Source: Torymus aiolomorphi
Taxonomy: Eukaryota > Arthropoda > Insecta > Hymenoptera > Torymidae
Reading direction: 5' to 3'
Length of the DNA: 64,000 bases
Assembly: GCA_036365515.1 (NCBI GenBank)
Contig: CM070874.1
Location: 98,252,442 to 98,316,441 of the forward strand
Made by a program: the position numbers and the translations under genes. The notes beneath the pieces are model-generated. The model was not told the DNA's origin, did not search any database, and saw nothing but the letters and a program-made list of their open reading frames with translations. Shown here piece after piece: positions 59,125 through 64,000 of this stretch; within the stretch, counting starts at the first letter, position 1, and every line of letters begins with the position of its first letter.

Positions 59125-59999
59125 GGAAACAAGTCCGCAGTGCAACATTTACCCTAATGTAATGGAACCCATGGTAATAATACATTGATTAAACTAAAAA
59201 AAAATAAAGTTAATCTGCCCATTCATGGTAAAGCTCTCCAACTACTGTTATCTTTTGCTTCATCTTAGAGGAAGGTTTGTGATACTGACAAAAACAATTT
59301 TCGAGATAACATGATAGAAATGTTGTATATAATATTTGGAACCAAAATACACTATTTTTAGAAAATGTCGATATGGATGTATGTGCGCGTGTTCGTGTGA
59401 GTGTGGGTGGGTGCGCGGGCAGATTTTGATCAGACACAGCTAATTGTTTTTATTTTGTTTACTACTTTCGGATGGAATGAATTGTTACGGTGAAAAAAAA
59501 GTTTTCACAGTCATGTATAAATTCATCTCTTTTTTATTTTTATTTTATAATAGTTTTATAGCGGATATCCATGAGATAATTATATCTATCGGTATGAAAA
59601 ATCAACATGAGGAATTAATACATTAATTTCAGAAAGTCACGTGTCAATGAATTGGCAGCTATACTTTTATTACATTGATATAGATAAAATGAAAGTGCTC
59701 CCATTAATAGATCAATAAACAAGATATTCAAGAATAACATTCCTATTCGCAAGTTTATGATTGGGTAAATCGATACACGATAAAGCGGAGCAATATGCGG
59801 ATTATACGAGTTCTTCAGTGATCCTCGATAACGAGATCGTCTCGGCATTCCTTCCCGCATCCCCTCGTAATTCTCAAATTTCACATCGGCGCGCTTTATT
59901 TATTCGTTATTATTTCACTTTACGACGAGCCCTCAACGAGTAGGGGAAGACACTCCAGCCAGACGCACTTACAACCTCTCGTAAACTCAGTCACCCATT

Positions 60000-60067
<68 letters not shown>

Positions 60068-63000
60068 ATACAATAAAAATCACGAGAACTCACTCTCCCT
60101 CCCTCTCTCTCCAGCTCTCACTCTCCCTGCAGCACGCAATAATAACTCTCTCCACCGCGACAGCATCTTCGAAATCCCGACCGGTGAACCGAAGTGCGCA
60201 CGCGCGCCCGCTCTCTCTCTCTCTCCCCCTCGTAATCGTCGCGCGCGTTCTTGCTCTTCCGCGCCGCGCACCTCGGCGCTTGCAGGGTTTGCAAAAAGGA
60301 GTGACGAAAGAAGGCGGAAAGAGAGCACTAAAAAGGGGGTTACGTGCGTGACTGCGCCGTTGGCGCGTTGCCCCGCGCGTTGCCCCTCTCGCTTTATACG
60401 CCGCTGCTGCCACCGCTCGAATTTTTTACGACGGGGATTATGCGCTACGTATAACGTCTAGCTGCTGCAATACGCCGGGCGCTGCCAGCTCTTACCAGGG
60501 GGGCCCGGCGCTGCAGGCTCGCCGCGCTGCTGTTTGTTGCCTTGCGCGCGCGCGCTTTCTTGTCTCGATTATTGTTGGTCGGTTTTATTTTTCGAGTGAG
60601 GCCGGCCGTGAGCTGGCTGGCTCGGCGAAACATTTACTACGAGTTTATGCGGTAATTTTAGTTGTAAAAACATCATCTCTGCGAATTTTATTCAATTTTT
60701 CTACTTTCGTCACTGCGTGGCTAAAATCTAGTAAACAGAGTGAGAAAAGATTGCTTTTACAGAGGCAGTCGTGCACAGTAATATGCGTAAGAGGGATGAC
60801 TTTAAAACTTGAAACGTATCGACTGAAACAAATTTCTTATTGAATGCGTGAAACAAAAAACCAAACATTCCATCCCTCGTAAAAAAGTTATTATCGAGTA
60901 GATAAATATTGCGTAAAAGTTTTCATTCATTCATGTTTGGACAATGTGTGAGCTATTTTTTAAACATGATCCTTGTATAGGTAATGTATAAGTGAAATAT
61001 GAGCAATATAATGCCATGGTGCCGCAGCCATATATTGCACGAACTATGGACAAAATACTGTCGATGTGTAAGATGTAATATAGGTAGTATATTGACAATA
61101 CTAATTTTCGTAATGCTGGATGCTAAAATCGCTGCTGACTGCGTTCACGAGGTTTCTTTCTCAGAGAAACAATAAATAAAGTTTTACCTTTTTTTATTAT
61201 CATTTTTGTACAGTATAAAGTATAATTGAATATATGACTTAAGATGCACCTAACGAATTTTTCAAATTAAATTTTTCATGCACATCTGCTTTAGAATGCT
61301 CATAAAACTCATAGATAGAAAGTACATCATTGCAGACATGATAAATAGCGGAATAATTTTCTTATGATTACTTTTAATACAAGAGACAAAAAAGTAGATT
61401 TACGATTTTTAAATGTCCTTTAATTTAAAAATCTATTCCGAAATCGAACTTACTCTACTTCAGGGTACGCTTCATATATCCGTAAAATTTGCGCCCGATA
61501 ACTTTTTCGTTCGTAAAGTATGAAAGATACAAAATTTAGTTGCTTTAATACATACGTATATACGTACATGTGCACACATACAAACCGACAAACGCAGAGA
61601 TATCCGTTATTTAAAAATAGTATTTTCCGATAAAGGAACCTCGAAATCATAGATAACATAAAGATTTGAGCTTTGAAAACTTTTCCCGTTACAAAGCTTT
61701 CTCTCCGAAAAAGGCAATGCTCACCCATTGCAGGAAATCATTTGAACGAAGCCTTTCAGTTCATCCACGTACAATTTACACAGGCCGAGATTATTTACCG
61801 AGCCATCGATCAAAGAGCCTCGAATATCCTCAGAAGAAGAATTACTACGCCCGCCCATATCAAAATCCAGACGATCCATCTTGCTCGCGAAGGCGCTGTC
61901 ATTTGTGTACTCGCCGCCCCCTCGATTCTCACTTGGCCTCGCGTCATTTTTCCTCCAGTCGCCCGTATATGCGCTATCAAATATTCATTTCGGCTCCGCA
62001 AACAGAATGCGCGTATAAGCAAGTAAAACAGTCGCTCCCCCCGCCCCCCAGGCGCGAAAGGCGCGCGCTCGATTTTGGTTGCAAGACACGATAAGTAAAA
62101 TGATTGAATTGAAGTAGCGGAAGGAAAAACAGTGGTTTGGCGTTAGCGATATATCGCTGGTAAAGATTGATATGAGATTTTGATTGATGCGAAGTTGTTT
62201 TTCACTTTCGTATCGAAGCATCGTGCGCCTATTGTGATGAGTAGTGACTCTTGATCTTTTCAATTTCGAAAAGTTCTTCTAAATAAAACATTTTTCCGGA
62301 CCGCACCCAATACTTAATATTTTTATAAAAAATTTATCAACTTAATGTAATCTCTTGAATGGTAAAGCTTGGGAAAAATATGTAAATAAATGTTCCAATT
62401 TTTTCATTAATATTAAATTTATATGATTATGTAAATTATAAATTGTACTTTACTTCGAGTAAATAATCAAAGGAAAAATCACAACCCGAACAAGACAGGA
62501 GAAAAACTTTCGAAAGTCGAAAAAGATATAAAAAAAGCCAAAGCGTTACTATTGCCTCTGAGCTAGCGCGAAGCTCGGAAGATCCTGAAAGCAAGGAGGA
62601 AAAGGACCGTAATAGAAGCTGCCGGCAGACGCGCGAAAAAGAGAGCATACAAATGACGTAAGCCAATTAAATCGTACGAGCCGATGGTGGGCCGGTAGAG
62701 TAGCCCGTAAATCCTCTGTCGAAAGCTTTGGCTTGTCTGGACGGCAGCGACGGCGGCGCCTAAGCTCGTTAATCATCGAATCGCCGGCCAGTAGAAGCTT
62801 ACAACACGGGGCGCGACGAGAGTAGACGAGGGTTCGGCCAGCAGAAAGAGCGCGCGCGAGTATAAGGGAGCGCCGCGCCACTGAAAGGCTGTCGATCCCC
62901 TCCTGATGCCCGCGTGCCATAGTTAGCCGCTCCTCCTCTGTGCTGATGTGTGGGCTCATGTGTGTGTGTGCTCATGTATGTGTGTGCGGTCGTCTCGTCT

Positions 63001-63500
63001 GACCCGTCGGGTCTTTACCTCCTTGAGCGCGCAAATACCGCACACATGGCGAGCCTCTGTTTTCTTTGCTCGTGCCCGAGAATTCGGAGGGTTTCCGTGT
63101 TTATGGAGATGGCGTTTTTGTGCTGCTTGCGAACCTAAAAGCTGATAACGCGGATTTGGGGGTATCATGACACGTGGGACGCAAATGAAAGTCTGGTTTT
63201 ATATGCGGCTTTGTCGCTGTTGCGTCAGGATAATGTGTGATAATGTTTTAGATTAGATATAATATTTATGTGTGTTTATCACACAAAACCCATTAAAAAG
63301 TCAATTCGTCTATCTGATCAGGTTTAGCAATAATAGAGCTATAGTCATGTTTGTATTGCAAGTTCAAATAATAATCTTCAACATACGTTTGAAATTCCAT
63401 TTACAAGAAATTCTGCAACAAATCCGCACTTATGCAGTTATAACGGAATAAAAATTAGAGGCATGGATCTGCAATCATGTTTCTCTAGTTCTTTACATCA
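59125..63500. other. Non-coding background with three CpG-rich islands
   Basis: CpG-rich islands lie at about 59940-60640, 61680-62270 and 62480-63250, the last with a (TG)-rich run near 62945-62985. Open frames up to 142 codons (61666-62094, plus) overlap on both strands and show no domain. AT-rich DNA at 59125-59940, 60640-61680 and 63250-63500 holds nothing I recognise. Confidence 0.5.
60003..60064. repeat. (TC)n microsatellite
   Basis: Thirty-one uninterrupted TC units, the longest simple repeat in the window. Confidence 0.95.
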
Positions 63501-63502
63501 TA

Positions 63503-63741
63503 TCGTCGGGTGAGAGGAACAGGATTCCAATTGGGCAATGGGCTGAAAAAGGTTCCATTTGAGAGGTTTTTTTTTAATCAAAATGTAAGTTACAAACATT
63601 ATCACTTCAAAATTTAAATTACAACGATTCCAAATTTTGTTTACATGTTGCCAACTTAATGTTTGATAAAAACAAATACTCTAAATGGAACCATTTCCCG
63701 CGTATTCACGAAATAGAACCTTATTCCTCCCTATCTGACGA
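63503..63741. mobile_element. 239-bp TA-flanked foldback with GGTTCCATTT words
   Basis: The ends TCGTCGGGTGAGAGGAACAGG and, inverted, TCGTCAGATAGGGAGGAATAAGG are flanked by TA (63501-63502, 63742-63743). GGTTCCATTT occurs at 63551 and inverted near 63684, with a degenerate form at each end. Non-coding. Confidence 0.65.
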
Positions 63742-64000
63742 TATAATAGACGAGGCAAAGCCAAGTCACAACCTTTGACAGAGGCAAAAAAAGTCTTGTG
63801 ACATCCATTTCTTTTTGAATAAAGTTATAAACTCTATAAACAAGCGTTTCTTCGAAAATTTCATAATTTATTTCAGGGAGACGTATCGTTGAAAGAATTG
63901 ACAAACAGTTAATTCTAAAATTTGGTGTACTATTGTATTCAAAACAAGTTAGCTGCAAAATTAACTCACCACGAGAGTGTCAGGGATCCGGATCATAGAT

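Overview
This looks like nuclear DNA of an arthropod, probably an insect. A wasp-like genome is my guess from base composition and repeat style, and nothing in the window proves it. No bacterial-style operon is present and I found no intact host protein-coding gene. The only recognisable proteins are retroelement enzymes: a 5'-truncated Penelope-like reverse transcriptase/GIY-YIG protein near 52-53.5 kb, and a decayed Jockey/CR1-like LINE near 31-32 kb.

The background alternates between AT-rich DNA and CpG-rich islands of about 0.4-1.6 kb, roughly every 2-3 kb. The islands carry many short overlapping open frames, microsatellites and GCGCGC runs, but no frame shows a domain. This would suit a gene desert or a very large intron with possible regulatory islands, but the sequence does not establish that.

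Most of what can be annotated is mobile DNA, largely foldback (palindromic) elements nested in one another. Several have exact boundaries from target-site duplications (TSDs): TA (19.5, 21.2, 21.4, 32.0, 50.1, 54.1, 58.9 and 63.5 kb), TTA (19.8 kb), TTAA (34.9 kb), 8 bp (30.2 and 55.5 kb) and a free 2-bp duplication (the CCCTGG family at 7.7, 13.0 and 50.8 kb). The clearest proof of nesting is at 21.2-23.4 kb, where a TA-flanked element interrupts a foldback whose uninterrupted sister copy lies at 54.1-54.5 kb.

The densest region is 39.5-46.0 kb. A large inverted repeat with almost no spacer is split by a 2.57-kb element with CCCTGG...CCAGGG ends. That element contains a TIR element, several GC-rich hairpins, a LINE tail and an inverted array of 90-bp repeats that can be read as 30-residue units. 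A second cluster of the same hairpin and TIR families lies at 24.0-25.7 kb.

Other notable points are hammerhead-ribozyme-like sequences in both inverted terminal repeats of the Penelope element, a tRNA-like gene cut in its acceptor stem by a 98-bp foldback at 13.0 kb, and tRNA-like Pol III boxes in both arms of the 22-kb palindrome. The best candidates for something undescribed are the CCCTGG family with its 90-bp cargo array, and the hairpins with a CTCGGCTTCGCCTCGG-type tip.
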